Of a stretch of 64,000 bases of DNA, positions 1-14,280 are shown piece after piece. The translations under genes and the position numbers were made by a program. Origin of the DNA: Lagopus muta (taxonomy: Eukaryota; Chordata; Aves; Galliformes; Phasianidae). The stretch covers positions 24,740,933 to 24,804,932 of the forward strand of contig NC_064439.1 of assembly GCF_023343835.1 (NCBI RefSeq). Reading direction: 5' to 3'. How positions within the stretch are numbered: the stretch's first letter is position 1; each line of letters opens with the position of its first letter. A model generated the notes under the pieces. That model saw nothing but the letters and a program-made list of their open reading frames with translations, searched no databases and was not told the origin of the DNA.

Positions 1-465
1 AACCCATCAAGCCTGGCCTTGAATGCCTCCAGTGATGGGGCATCCACAATTTCTCTGAGCAGCCTGCTCATGTGTCTCACCACCCTCTGAGTGCAGAATT
101 TCTTTCTAACAGCTAACCTAAACCTTCCCTCTTTCAGTTTAAATCCATTCCCCCTTGTGCTATCACTATCATCTGTCTAAGTTTATAAACTCCCTTCAAG
201 TACTGGAAGACTGCGATGAGATATCCCTGGGGCCCCAGGACTGGACTGAGTACTGCAGATGGGGCCTCACAAGAGCAGAGTAGAGGGACACAGTCACCTC
301 CCTCTCCCTGCTGGCCACCCTTCCACTGATGCAGCCCAGGGTACCATTTGCCTTCCAGGCTGCAAGTACATACATCTGGTTCATGTCCAGACTTTCGTCC
401 ACCAGAACCCTGCATCCCTGGGTGTCCCCAAAGCTCACACTCAGCAGCAGTGGGAGTGCTTTCAC
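1..465 (-). mobile_element. CR1 LINE fragment, antisense, cut by window start
   Basis: Read on the minus strand this is the C-terminal end of CR1 pol followed by CR1 3' sequence. The recognisable blocks are the 'VLVDESLDM' pol tail near 385-415, the 'SLYSALVRPHLQY' block near 250-300, the stretch equivalent to 'tttaaactgaaagaggg' near 125-150, and the 'GATGGGGCATCCACAA' block at 36-51. The true 3' end lies left of base 1. Between about 215 and 235 the usual CR1 segment joining these blocks is missing, so the copy carries an internal deletion. It is non-functional. Identification is from remembered family features, not alignment. Confidence 0.9.
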
Positions 466-3400
466 TTCACTTGTGAGGAGCCATAAAAATGGGATTTGTT
501 ATGACAATTACATAAATATTACGTAGTCATTACAAAAGAGGGATTCGTTGTAATCAGTTAATTCTCATCCTCTCAGTGCTGATCACATAACTATATTTTT
601 GTTCTGGAATATCATTCCGTCCCTTATATTTGTTCATTCTCTACATTGACTAAAATACTACAGTAGATTGTGGTGAAATGGCTCCTGTTTCCCCACGCTG
701 TGCCTTTCATACTGCTGGGGAGGCGGATTTCATATTCTGTGGAAGATTTCTTAAAGTATCATTCCCAGCTGAAAGGAAAAAAAAGCTCATCATGGAGTGA
801 AACACAAAGCAGGTCATTGATGGGTTTGCATTACATAACATTGTTGAATAATATAAAAAAAATCATTTCCACATTTCATATCCATTTTTTAACAAAGTGG
901 TTTTGAAAAGAAACTAGAAATATTAAAAATGTGGAAATACCACAGAAACATTGAAATAGGTAGTAATGAGATGAAAATCATTTTGTTTTATCACCCCAAT
1001 ATACCAGAACAGTAAAGCACGGAGAACTTCAAATTTTGATGACTATTGGCTTTCCCAATGGAAACTACTGAGTAGAACTAACAAGTTGTTTATATAAAAG
1101 CAGGGGGGGGAATAAAAAAAACTCAGAACTTATCTTAATTTATCCAAAAGGAAAAGCAGCTAAAAGATTTGAAAGCTCCTCCAGAGTCGTGTTACTCATT
1201 GTCTGAGACAGCCTTCACATAACAGTTGCCACCTTTAGAGTTTCACGATGAGGGTTTTGTTCCTGGAAAAGGAACTGGGAGCATGGTTTGTGTTTTGTGC
1301 TTGGTGTATACGCTTTTAGGTCATTCCCCATTCGCACCACAAATGTAACACAGCCCAGTTGTATCTACTGAGACTTCTGGTTGAAAGCAGTACTTTCCAC
1401 ATCACAGCCTTCAGATGAATCTTTACAGCCACCACTTTATTGAGCAGCTTTATATTTCTCCTCCAAACACAGTTATCTCCACCGATCCATATCATATCGA
1501 ACAATCTGAAAATAATGTTATTAATGGGCAGGTGTTCACCCACAGAATCACATTTTATTTTAGGCAATAATTATAAATTGAACATGTTGCCTGGATCTCA
1601 CTTGCCTTTTACAGAAGGATATAGGGACTATGGATAATTTATAAACAAATAGTATTATATTATTGATCACTGATCTCCATGGTTACTGGGCTCCTCTGGT
1701 TTCATCGTGGCCTCTTTGTAATTAAGCATTGTTGCACATACGCTGTGCTGTGAGGTAGAATAGGCTGGAAACACACAAGTCATTATAACGGGCAAAGAGG
1801 GAGATTTCCCTTGTTTTGCACCATGGCACAACTGGCAAAGCCCTTTTGTATGTATGTGTGGAACTGGCTGCCTGTGAGTCAGAGCATGTGGGAGCAGGTT
1901 GGGGTCATTGGGTGAGATCTTCATCTGGGGCCATAGCATCAGTGCAGGATTTGGGCACTCACTGCCTGCTGTCATAACAGCACCCAAGGCACGGCTCGAG
2001 AGTCACTCTGTTCCAATGGGATTAAAAGCAGTGATGAGTACTCAGGTTTGTGCCGTTCATTCTTTAAATCCATATTTTTTATTCCTTGTTGACCCAAACA
2101 ATCAGTGGAAGTATCCTTTCTTAAAAAGCATTGCAAAAATATGTACATATGAAAAATTCATAGAAAAAAAAAAATCAACCTTTCCCTCCATCTCTGTTCT
2201 TCATTGAGAGTAGTCTCAAATAGTTCTTGGAGCAACAGACTGTTCAAGTTGAAAACAAACTTTGGTGAGGCTTACCTTTTTGACAAACATGTTTTGAATA
2301 CTCTTCTGTGTCACCTCTGAGCTGACCCGAGGCAGGTTTGTCCTCTCTAGATGCCTCAGCTCTGATACTGAAATACTTTAAAATGCAAAAAGGAAACAAC
2401 AGAGGAAGCATTTGCATCTTGAAATAACTTTTTAAAAGCCCGTCTTTCAGTCTCCATGCACCGATTATTCATTTCCTTCTCCCTATCAGACAAATTTCAG
2501 TTTCCCCATTTCTGGGTTTGATTTCCCCCAGCTCCATCTCTGCAGAGCACCCCTCCTGCTGTTCCCCAGGCTGTGGATATCTGTGTTCCCGTCTGATGCA
2601 GAGGCTCTGAGGGATGTGGTCATCTTTACTGCAGCAGCCACCATGGGGCTCACTCACTGCTCCTTCTCCTTTCATCTTCATGGATACCTAATCTGTAACA
2701 CACTGCTTATCATCCTCATCAATATCTTCATATTCTGCAGACTCTCTCTTCTCTTTCTAGATTTTAAAGTCCTTATTTGGCCAAGGAATCCTTCCCAAAT
2801 AAAGCATATTGATAATATTTACTTGCTCTACAATAGGACCAGTTTCAAATATGCAGCTTTTGGCATCTAACATATTTCCAGGGCTCCCAGGGGAATGGGC
2901 ACTCGTAACGAGTAGCAGATATTAAAAACCAAAATGGGTCTTACCAAGTTTTTTTCAGGACACTTTTCCACGCAATCCTTTTCCTAAACAAAAGGGTTTC
3001 AATACACAAAAAACATAACACTATTACGCCAAGATGCTTAGGTGCTGTTATAGTCACAGAGGGACCACAGCCAACAAAGAAATCTACTTTTAAAACACCA
3101 AGACGAGTCTATAGAAAGCAAAACATTCCGAGTATGGATTTATGGATGCTTTTGCCTAGATTAAATCCCAGCGGATGAGATCAGGAGTCAGTCCAGAGCT
3201 GTATTTAGAAGCCACTTTCATAAAAACCAATGAAGCAACGATATAATTCTATCCATGTTTCTGCTCAAGAGCCTCAACCCGACATGCAAACATCTAATTT
3301 CCCTAAATTTTACCATCTCCAAAAAACCCCCACAAAATTGCAAAAAGAAGCGAGCCCAAACAGGCCCATCACTAAGGACTGAAAATAGGGATTTGCAAAC

Positions 3401-5289
3401 AGTGGAATCTGTGGAAAGTTACCATGGGCACTATGTATTAAAAATGGTAAAAAAAAAAAAAAAAGAAAAGAAAAAAAAAAGAAAAAAAAAAAAGACTTGA
3501 GGAATCAGAGAGATAGTTTGGTCTTTACCACTTTCTAAATAAGAATAATAAATGGCAAAATATGCAAGGCTGGATTGTATTAGAGAATTCTCGTAAATTA
3601 TATACTACAGAGTTGGACATTAAGCTGTTAATACAAGAACGCTTTGGAGCATGGGTTTCCAATTTCTACTGTATGAATTTTTGTCAACACAGCTTCCTGT
3701 GGTCAGATGACTTATTCGGTCAGTGCTGGTCTTTTCTCCCCCCAAAATACTGAACTGTCAGGCAGAAACTCACACGCTGGTGTTCTGCTGAAAGGCTGCA
3801 CTAGAGAGCATTTGAGTGTTTTGCTTCTGAGCATACCTTTGTGATTTCTTACCTTATTTATCCTTGTGATCGCCTCACATTTTGTCACCAAAGATGTAGC
3901 CATGTAAGCCTTTAATTAAACACGTCAGCAGTCATGGAACAATTAAAGTAAGTTTTCATCAGAGACACTTGGTCTGCAGGGATGAGGAGTGGCACAGTAA
4001 GTGTGCTGTGTGCCAGCGCTTTATTTACAGAGGCCACGCTGAAAAAAAACAAGACCAAATCAATAGCGGTTTGCCTAAAGAAGGAGCTTTAATGCCTCAT
4101 GGATTGAGACACTAAAGTCTTCTTCTTGCCTATTACTCTTAATACACAGCCACTGTCATGGGGCTTAATCAGAATTCATGGAGCCGCTAAACCAGGGGAA
4201 GATTATTGATCTTATTAAAGATGTAAGAGCACTGGTCTGAGAAGACAGGGCCTCCAGAGAAGGGCTCTGCCTCATTCTGCCTGCCTGGGGCTTCAGCACT
4301 GCCAGGACCCAGAGGCATTTTTCTTCTGTAGATAAGAATCTCAGAAGCCTGGGCACAACTGCCCCACACTGAGCATCTAAATCTCCTCACCTGTAGTTAT
4401 GAACATGCCTTCCTGACCTTCACCAACAGTATTTTCATTAACTTTGAGGACTAGGTTCCTTCTGCTGTTAATCCTATGCGATGCCCCTGAAAACAAAAGA
4501 GCAGCATAGATGTACCTGGATGGGAATTCAAAAATTGCAGATTACAAAAATGTTACTGATGGCCTAATGTGATTACTGCTTCAATCACACTGCTAGCACA
4601 CAGAGAAATAACCCAGGTGTACCTCTGTGTCCTAGCTGTGTGGCTTCTGTTGTTGATGTTTCTTTTAATTTCCTGTACAAGCTCTGTTTAGTGTGCAAAT
4701 TGCTTGCTATATTCATAGAAAATATTGAGTGATAGCAGTGGAACAGTGCTAATGAGTTTTAGATCAGTTGCCAAACTGAAAAAATTAAACTAAAATTCGT
4801 TTAGACTGACCCACAAAAAATGTTTTCCATTTTTCTCGATGTAAACAAAATGTGAGAAAGCTGTTCAGGGAACTGTTGAGTTCCTGAACTACTGATTGAT
4901 CACCTGAGGCAAGGACTGAGTCAGCCACGGGAGCACAGGTGAAGGCAATTCATCTGTATGACTCTTAGACCCCATTTAAGAGCTGACTGCCACAGGGGAA
5001 GATTTTCTTTCAGGAGATCTCTCCCTTTGGAGTTTTTTTTACTGTAAGCCTAGGATATGGGTAAGCATTTCATTTTTTATTGTCTCTTTTCACCATGATA
5101 ATCTTTCTAACTATAAAGCCTGTAAGATACCATTTTAGCCATGCTACTCTGAATTGTACATTTGTTAATTGTACAGCTGCAATTTGAGTATATTTTTCCA
5201 TTGGCTGGGAAGTTAGATGTCTTATTTATGGGCTTGGCTCCCAGAAACCTGGAGTCATGGGTTGCTGCTGCTGAGCAGCTGCATAGTCA
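466..5289. other. Intergenic DNA, no gene recognised
   Basis: AT-rich single-copy-looking DNA. Open frames here are short (about 106 codons at most), show no family motif and are not joined by plausible splice signals, so I treat them as chance. An A-rich tract sits at 3449-3494. In mammals the neighbour upstream of GLCCI1 is UMAD1, but I could not find a UMAD1-like terminal exon in this stretch. Confidence 0.7.
3449..3494 (+). repeat. A-rich low-complexity tract
   Basis: Nearly pure adenine interrupted by single G residues. It resembles a decayed poly-A or simple-repeat tract. No recognisable retrotransposed sequence lies immediately 5' of it, so I do not call it a processed pseudogene tail. 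Confidence 0.9.
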
Positions 5290-5575
5290 TCATTTAGTGA
5301 GGTACAAAAATCTGGGGTGAATTCCTCTCCAGCCCGTGGAAGAACTGGAGGAGTTTTGGACAGCTTCCCCAGTCTCGGTGGGCAGGAGGGAGACAGTGTG
5401 TCCAGTAGTTTCTATACAAAGCAATAAACATTGGCTCCAACCCCTTGCCTGTGCTGATCTCCTTGTGGTTTCCTCAGACTCCTCCCAGCCTTCCTCCACA
5501 AGGTTCTGGGCAGTGACTGATGGCACACCAGTACCATGGCTGGGGAGCCCATCCAGGACAAACATGGCGATTAGA
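5290..5575. other. GC-richer unassigned patch
   Basis: This patch is visibly richer in G and C than its flanks and is open on both strands (83 codons plus, 91 codons minus). It contains AATAAA inside 'caaagcaataaacattgg'. It matches no CR1 block I know. It could be an old LTR or other repeat, an exon of a non-coding RNA, or unique sequence. I do not recognise it and assign no function. Confidence 0.3.
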
Positions 5576-5682
5576 AGGTTAATTTAGATATTAAATTAAA
5601 AATCTTAATTCCTGCAGTTCCACAAAGAGTGCAGTCTTGAATACACATCTCTCATGTTCTACATCAATCAATCAATTGCCAA

Positions 5683-5718
5683 GCCTTTCCTTTTCCTCCA
5701 GCCTTTCCTTTTCTTCCA
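5683..5718 (+). repeat. 18-bp tandem duplication
   Basis: Two adjacent pyrimidine-rich 18-bp units, 5683-5700 and 5701-5718, differ at one position (CCTCCA against CTTCCA). This is probably replication slippage. Confidence 0.85.
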
Positions 5719-8700
5719 GCTTTATCTATCTGAGGGAAAAGGTCAGAAGAAACACGGGCAGATCTGCTCCAGATTAAACCCAGTTAACTAAACCCGGTTG
5801 TTCTGATAATTACTGCAGTCATCTGAAGCATTCACCCAGATTCGAGCTGAATGTCACAGCAATGTTCTTGCAGCACACCTGTGCAGGCAGGATCTTCAGG
5901 CTAAGCTGGAATTAGTTTTATCTTTCCACAGCAGGTGAAAATTAAATCTTAAAACCAGAAAGGAGTAACACGAGTTTCTTGGGTAGCAACCACTCTTTGG
6001 ATAATGGGTGACATGCATGATGTCAGAGCTGCTGCTAGATGGGGGAAAGACATTTTGGGTTCATTCCCATTGCTGAGTGCTAGGTGTGAGGAAGGGTCTG
6101 TGGGCTCTTTGCACAAAGGGTCCCTTTTGCTGCATGGCACTCCATCATGCTCCTTCCTTGCATGGACCTAACTGCTGCTGCCAGTGATGTTTGTCTTAGA
6201 AGCCATGGTTTAGCAGAGCTGTTCAGTCCCACTGTGCCATTCAGGTAGTTGCGCAGTTCATCTACCGCTTGTATGCTTTGTACAAACCTAGATAGGTTTT
6301 CTGAAAATTCTGTTATGTGATCACTGCATTCTCTCTGAAGGCATGTGAATTTGTAACGGTGTACTTTTATAATAAGTGCTTTACTTCTACAGATTTAGGT
6401 TTTCTTGTTCTGCTGAATCCTTTAATTAAAGCGCACCTAGGAAAGCTGGGATGTCAGCAGATGATGTTTGTTGGAAGTGCTGCTGTGTGCTCACGAGAAT
6501 GCTGCAGAACTCGAGAGACAACGGTGCGTTTCAGACAAGCCTAAATGTCTTCTAACTACTTGCTCTGTACTTTAATTTATGCTTCTTTCTGAACATGTCA
6601 AATTTTAGTTTATACGTAGGCTCATCCCTGTGCTTTTGTACCAAGTGTGCAAGCCACTGAGGCAAATGATGCACTCACTACAAGCTATAATTTAAAGGCA
6701 GGTGGGAAGTGCTTGAAATGCGTGTATCTTTGTAAGTTATTCCTAAAATGCTATTATTACCTGCAGTCTCTTTAGTTTCTGAACTAAATGTCCTTTCCTC
6801 CTCCCTAAGCCTTTTATCTGCTTTGAGAAAAAAAAAAAAAAAAAAGAATGGAGAGAGGATTTGTTTCAGATCTGGATTTTTGGGAAGCTTTAGCAGCCAT
6901 TCATCTGCAGATGACCATTTGCAGTGAGTTGTGGCTATACTTTGCTTTCAAGAATCAAAGCTGGGTAATGCAGAAGAGACACCAGCAAAAACCAAGCTAC
7001 TGATTTTCCATTTTTTCTTAACTGCAGGAATATCCATGTTTTCTGTTTAGCCTGGTGCTGAGATCAAAGGATCCAAATGGTTGTGCGAGTGCGCTGCAGC
7101 TTCTGGATAAATTACTGAAAATGTTATTGTAAAAGTTAAACTGATGTGACCCTTGTTTTCATCAATCTTATATTTAATCTTTATATAGTGGCTTGTGTAG
7201 AAGGTTCTTGTACCGCTATCCTTGATACAAAGATAGCACCAATTAAAATTCTACACTTGCATATAATAAAGTGTGATATTTTTAGTGTTGTTGAGCATTA
7301 GTGAACCTGTATATATGCAAAATGGCTATAAAACATTGAAATTTAAATTTAATAAACATAGATAGGAAATTGTAAATGAGAATTCTCATTTGGGAAGTTA
7401 ACCACTTGAAAGAGGAATAGCTGTTTTACCTGGTAACTTGCATGGATGGAATATTCCAGCTTTTGGAAACACAGTGTAGATAAATTGAGCTCCTACATCT
7501 TTTCTACTCCCATGTGCCTAATCACTGGCGCTGCAAAAATTAAGCTGCAAGAATTTTGATTTATACACATGCAAGAATAATAAAGCAGATCTACAAATGA
7601 TGTTTAAATACCCACTATGGGCTATCTATCAGATTGATATCAAGGAATAGGAGAAAAGCCTGGGAGCTGGGAAAACAGCAACAGCAGGAGTAGACTTCTA
7701 CATGCATAAAATACGGGAATAAGAATTGTTGGGTTTTTTTAAGTACTTGTAGTATCTGTTAATGTATACCATGGAGTAACATCTTTGAAATCTGCCATCA
7801 ACTTCACACCTCTGCCATCATCTTATCTGTGTTACCAGTTCTTGTTTTTCAAGAGAGGATCTTAGCAACAAATCTGTGTTCTTTTTTCCTTTCAACCACT
7901 CTCCCACTTTTCTTGACGGTTCTTGACAGTTCTTACCATGTTTTCATTTCACTCCTCCTCTGTATCAGTAACAGAATATTTTTCTATTTGCCATTTTCCC
8001 TTGTTCTTCACTTCCCTCTGTGGTGATCCCAGCATACATAGAAAGATGTCTGTTCCACCCATGTTTTTGAAATACACTTAATTTCATTTTTGCTTTGCGA
8101 TTTTTTTTTTCTTCCCCTTGAACGTAACTTCTCAAATAGAATAATGCACTGCCTGCAGCAATCACCTCAGATGGCTTCTTGCCAACTTCACCTTTTCTCA
8201 AGTCATCTTCAGTTTCTACTATGTGTGCTCCACGCGGCCGTTCTGAGGTCACTATTAATGATGTGAACGAATCTCAGGACTTCTTGCCTGCAGCATTATT
8301 GATCCTACTGTAACTCTGAAATCTTGTCCTGTTTTAACGGAATCTTTTCTTGTTTTCTTTTCCAAATCATTGCAACTTCTTTAATCTTTCCTTCAGCAAT
8401 GGATCTCCAGCCAAGATTTCTCTTTCAAAAAAATCTCACCAGGCTCTATTTTACCTCCATTCACTGATTTGTGCGTTTTCTCAGGTGATTTCTTCTGATT
8501 ACATTAACTCAACTGTCACCTCTACAATACAAATCCTTGCTTTTCATTACACACACCTGGTTCCCCTTGAGACTGAAATGTTGAAGTCAAGATAACCTTC
8601 CTGAATTCTTGCTATGATTTTATCAGCCTATTTTTGTATCCTTTCCTGGCATTCCTCTCTCCTGTGACTCTGAATACAAATGGGAGCCATACAAATTAGG

Positions 8701-11700
8701 GCCCTCCGTTGGGCACCTGTTTGTAATCTTATCTTGTATTTCACTATGCGGTTCTTTGTTCTGAGCTGGCTATGCCATTTTCAGTTGCCCATGCATCCTC
8801 TCAGAAAGTGCTGCCATTCCCTTTTTTCACGTTTTCTTCTTGCAAACTATACTCAAAACACACCGTAAAAAAAAAAATAATAAAAAAAAAAACCAACAAA
8901 AAAACTTCTCAGCTTTCCTACAAAGTTATCTCAAATCCTACCGCTTTCGTGAAGCGTTCAGGAAAACAAGAATTGATATTGTCCTGGGGCAATTTCAGTG
9001 GGGTATGTATTCTTTAACTTGTAGCTTTCTAAATATGTTTTGTGATACATTTTTGCCTATAGAAATCTAGTCTATACTGAATATATACTCAACTTCATTC
9101 TTGCTTCCTTCTTTTTTTACTTCAGGTTCTCTTATAAATATTATAACCTCCTTTGCTTTAAGAATTGTGCTTTTTGGGTGTGTAGAACCATCAGAAAACC
9201 CTATAATACAACATAATAATTTTTTTTAGCTGTACTCACAAGACATCATGAGATTTCCCCAAACACCTTATCTTCTCAGACACCTGTAGCAGCATACACA
9301 AGAGTCAGCACTAAATGATGTAGTGGTAAAAAGTGAATTAAATTAAAACGTGATAATTTGAGGCATTAACACAGTGTGGCGTGCCAGCTCATCTCATTGC
9401 ATTGAAATAATATGAAAATGTAGTGAGAAAAGAAAATGTGTGCAGTATTGCACAGTTTGGTCCAGAGAATCAGGGTGAACACCTGATCGGATTGACAAGA
9501 TACTGAGACAGGCAGATTCACACTGCTGCCAGCTAGAGCTCTGTGTATCACGAGAGTAAAAGGATATGGAGGGGCACTTAAGTTCTGTGTGTGTGTTACG
9601 GTGCCAGACATAGTAGTTTCATGATTAATCACTTGGTCACCCAGCTGCTATGACAGTAAACAGGAAAAAGAGTTCAATTCCAGAAGGCTGGGGAATATTT
9701 TAAATTCAGTTTCTTAAAGGTGTGACAATCCCAGCCAGGTCGTGCCAGAATCAGCCTGTTCTCATTTTGTGTAAAACCAGTAACACAAGCCCACTGAATT
9801 GCATAATTTATAAATCACTTCAAGAGAGTTTGGTGTGAAAGGTGATATGAAAGTGGAGGTTGTTAGCCACCGCTGCAGCTGGCTGAGTGTCTTGTTTATT
9901 CTCTAGCCATATTCTGCGTCAGGAGCCTGTACCACAACTATTTAGCCATAATGCTTTATAATTGTATAAACAGAATATATAATAGATCTGTATGATATAT
10001 AATTAATTTTGCCCTTAAGGAAAGCTTTTGGAAGTCAAACCATGAGCTCTTTGAGAATTGCCTCTTTATGCTCTCGCTGACAAGGCATATATCTCTGCTG
10101 GCAGAGCTCAGGGAACCTTCCAGAAAACAATTTCATTAGGCATGACCAGGTGTTTTTTTGCAGGAGTGAGTGCTTGCAGACACAACTCTGGCACTGAGGT
10201 GGCTGCAGCTGTGGCTGTGCCTGCCTTCGTGCAGCCAGCACTGAGAAGTGGGGCTTTTGTGCAGTGGTCAGTTTTAAAAAAAAAAAAAAGCTAACCTGTG
10301 GTTGTCATAGAGGTGCTACTTATTTAGGCTTGTGTTTTGTTGTCCTTATTTTTTATTAGATTATTTTTCTGTGTGTGCGTGTGTATGTAGTAAATTCCAG
10401 GTTTAACTCCATTATTGCTATTGCAAATACTACCTCAGAAGCCCCAATTTTTTTTTCCCTGGATTATAATGCATAAGAACAACCCAGTATAGTTGGAAAA
10501 ATCACTGCTCTGATAGACTTGCTTATCTTTGCCACTGGAAAAAAAAATAAAAAATAAAAAAAAGACATGAAAGACTTCAGGAACTTCAGGAGTCCTGTTG
10601 GATCAGACCTGATCCAACTTTTAAGTTTTCTTAAAGTGACACAGCAGGCAGCATCCCATCTCTAAGACGTGCTCAAGCAGAGGAGCAAAGTACCACGTCA
10701 CCCAGATGTGGGGACCAGGGCTGTGTGAAGACAAGGCTGCAGCTGGCAGCAGTATTCTAATAGAACTGGGCTAGTCTGCTGAGAGATTTCATCAATCCTT
10801 GTGTTCAGCCAAAGCTTCTCATTGCGAGATGCTGATCAGAGCCAGCCCAAGGTGGGGAACTCCTGTCTGCCTGGTACTCTGCCGACATTTGATCAGAGAC
10901 AGCTTCATGTCGCACTCCATAGGAATGATAATCACACCCTTCCTGAGGCCTGACATGCCATGGGCAGTGTTATCTTTGCAAGGCTTTCTAGATCCTTCTC
11001 ACTGATAAAGTTTCTGTACCTGAGAAGTATTTGGCAGAGCTGTCCTCATGCACACAAACAGAGGAGTTGACTCTTAACCTCAGACGCTTGGGATGGGAGT
11101 AGTCTGTGTCAGTTTGCATGCCCTCCAAAGCAACTCAACAGGTCATTTACGTTCCCCTTTCCCTGGGGAGCTTTGAGGTGAATTTATTAATTGGGTTCCA
11201 AATCTTTTGAGGTAGCTATTTTTGAGGTAACAAGATTTTTCTTCTTTCGTTGCTTTCCCACCCAAATCCGTGTCTGAATTTAGAGCTGCCTTCCGTTCCT
11301 TTGGGAGCTAGGAGTTACAGAATAAATCTTTTTCCTTCTCCCTTCCAAAATTGAGAGATAGCTTCTGTCGTCTGATGTAAACAACTTCATTTCTTACTCC
11401 CTTTCCCTGCACTTCATATGATGAATTATCACTTACCGCTCTTCACACAGATACATTTGTTGTTCACCACTACCTCTCACATACCAGAGACATTTCATTT
11501 GCTGGAAGAGCCAAAGCTGTAACTCAGTAGTGTAAGAGGAGGTCTTCCCCTTGAGATGTTTCATGCTGGGCTTGCAATCACTGAACAATTACATCAGACA
11601 TTTCAGTTTCTGCATGATGACAGGGATTTCAACTGCTGATCTGAATGTAGTGGTTACATTCCCACCTGTGTCACAGTGCTTACACTGTATTTCAAGTATC

Positions 11701-14280
11701 AGGGACCTTATGTGTGCCTACGTGGCTGGCCAGCCCAAGTTTCCACATGACAATCCTGGAAAGAACTTGTGAAAGTAATATGTGGGCTTTTTGTCATTTA
11801 AAGATATGAAGAATCTGAAGGAAATATCCAGATGCACATCACTGGGACAGTCCTGATTTCTCAAAGGAAAAAGCCCTCTTTCCGGGCAAATAACACATAT
11901 AAATAGGTTTACCAATTAATGCTTTTATTTCCAAGAACTCATAAAATCTCAGATTACTCTTGAGAGTAATAAATACTTCAATAATGCTGTTCTTGATTAC
12001 AGGCTGAGTGTAACAGCTCTGATTGGTAGTGATGTCATAATTATGTTTGATTACAGGCATGTTCCTATTGTACTGATGCAGAGGGGTTATTTGTTTCCTT
12101 CTATCAGTGTCCTGGATTCCACTGGAGACCAAGGGCATGCTTTGGCAGCACGCACGGCTTACAAAGCTACTCTCCTCAGAGCCTTGTCACTAAGGCACAG
12201 CTATTAATAGCTGGGCCAGCAAAACTTTACAGAACTGTGATTAAAGCTCCATGTAATTACATCAGTGGAGGCCACTTTCTAAAGGAATCCTGAATTTGAG
12301 CAACTCTTGAGGGCTCTGTCTTGCATGTAAAGTTTTACTTCACTCACAGTACGAGAGCTAAAGTTACTCGTATCTTATTACCATTACAACAAGAATCAGC
12401 ATGACAAGTTAGAAATAAAGAAAAACTATATCCATAATATTGTCCCCACTTCCTACTACTACAGAGCTGAAAAAAGGAAAAGCTCTGTTAAGCCAATTAG
12501 CCCTCTCTCTGTCAACGAGCAACATCAACAGAAAAATCATGCCTTGCAATTTATTCTCTGGTGTTTTGTTTATTTGGTATTAAATGACTCATGGAATATG
12601 GTTTCCACCTCTCCCCTAGGGAGATTATCCCAGCTGCTGAAACTTACTAGCGGTTCCCTTTCTTTTGTCTCACTTTTAATGATCCCTAAGTTTTTCATTC
12701 TATTTTAGGTTGGGATGTAAAAGCTACAGGGGAAACTCATCTCCCCAAGCCTACTTTTATAAGCAGTTAAGGCTGTGACAGAAATTCATAAACCTAAGGA
12801 AACGTGCAGTCAAAAAAGAAGCACGTTGTTTGTTTCACTGAACGATGCCATCTCTGTGGCACATGTATGTTTCCTTGTTCTTACAGGTTGTTCTGGAGAG
12901 TTATGTAAATGTGCATTTATTGTAAATTAGCATTTGGCTAATTGTTAAAGCTTGTTCTGTAGCTTTTATGTCACACCAACAACCCACATTTGCAATTAAG
13001 TATTTGCTCCACAGGCAAACACGTTGCTTTCCTAGAATTATTATTTACAGCATGTTGTCTCAGTGCTGTGACTCTGTTCTGACCCCATAACCTGCTGTAT
13101 GCACAGAGTATCTCAAAATGGAACGTATTTATTAAGGGTATGTAGCCTTAGCAAAGCAAACTCTATTTAAAAAAAAAAAAAGGTTGTGATACGTTTTATT
13201 CTTACTCTTCTTACCAGAATGCAGTATTTACTTGACAAGAGAATATTTTCCTGCTTTGAAGATGTAGTGACAGCATCTTCATTTCCCAGCTGTGGTTTTG
13301 CAGTACACCGTGTCATTTCATAGCATTCCAGCTGGCTGTGAAGGAATGGTAAGGGGCTTTCCAAAGAAAATTCTGTGCTTCTTGTTGTAAGATGGTGGTG
13401 AACAAGGCTTTGTTGGTGAGAAAATGAAAGGAGGATAGACAGGTAGAAGAAATCCAGAGGGCAGAGCTGCAGGCCAGAGGCAGCCCAGCTTCTCACGGTG
13501 TACAGTCTGACATTCTTGACTTGAGCATTATGTGTACCAATGGACAGAAAGAAAGCCTTAAAAATAAATCAGGAAGAAGGATTGGTGATTTTAGCTGTGA
13601 GTTGAATGTCAGCCTTTGTGTTAAACTAAATGCTCAAGGAATACATAATTCAGAATTCCCCAGTGGTTGTCCTGTTTTCCTGTAGATGAGAAGAGGATGC
13701 AGCCAGCAGGTATGATTCCAGATGAGATAAAATGTTGTTGTAACAAAAATAATGGTTAATGAGCACATTCTCGTTTAAGTGAGTTATCCACTACCACAAA
13801 GAAAAAAAAAATGCTTCTGGCAGCCAGGAAGGAAAAGCATTACCCAAAATGGTTTTCGATATTCTTAAGGAAAAATCGTATGGTTCTTATTTGATAGTTT
13901 CTCTGTTTCTTCATTATGCAATCCTTACTCACAGCAAAACTCTAATGTGCTGAATGAAACACAGTAACAAATAGCATTTGACTAAACAGACGGCACCACA
14001 ATACCTGTTTGTTGAAATCTGACATGAAACTTAATTCTAAAATATTCTAATTTGTGAGTATGCGTAAGTACTAATTTGACTCAGTATAAATACTCCGTAA
14101 GTATTTAGGATAGACATGAATCAAGACTATAAGGAGAGGAAAACTACCACTTGTCCGAGTGTTTGGCTCTAGATGGGACAATGAGCAATACAGCATGAGA
14201 TTCTGCTGCTCATCTTATGGCTCCATACAGCACCAACTGCCTGGCCCTCCTACCCCTTTCCAAAACATTTTCTGCTTCTT

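Noticed and set aside
3449-3494. Poly-A tract as a processed pseudogene tail
   Set aside because: No recognisable cDNA-like sequence lies 5' of it and no target-site duplication was seen.
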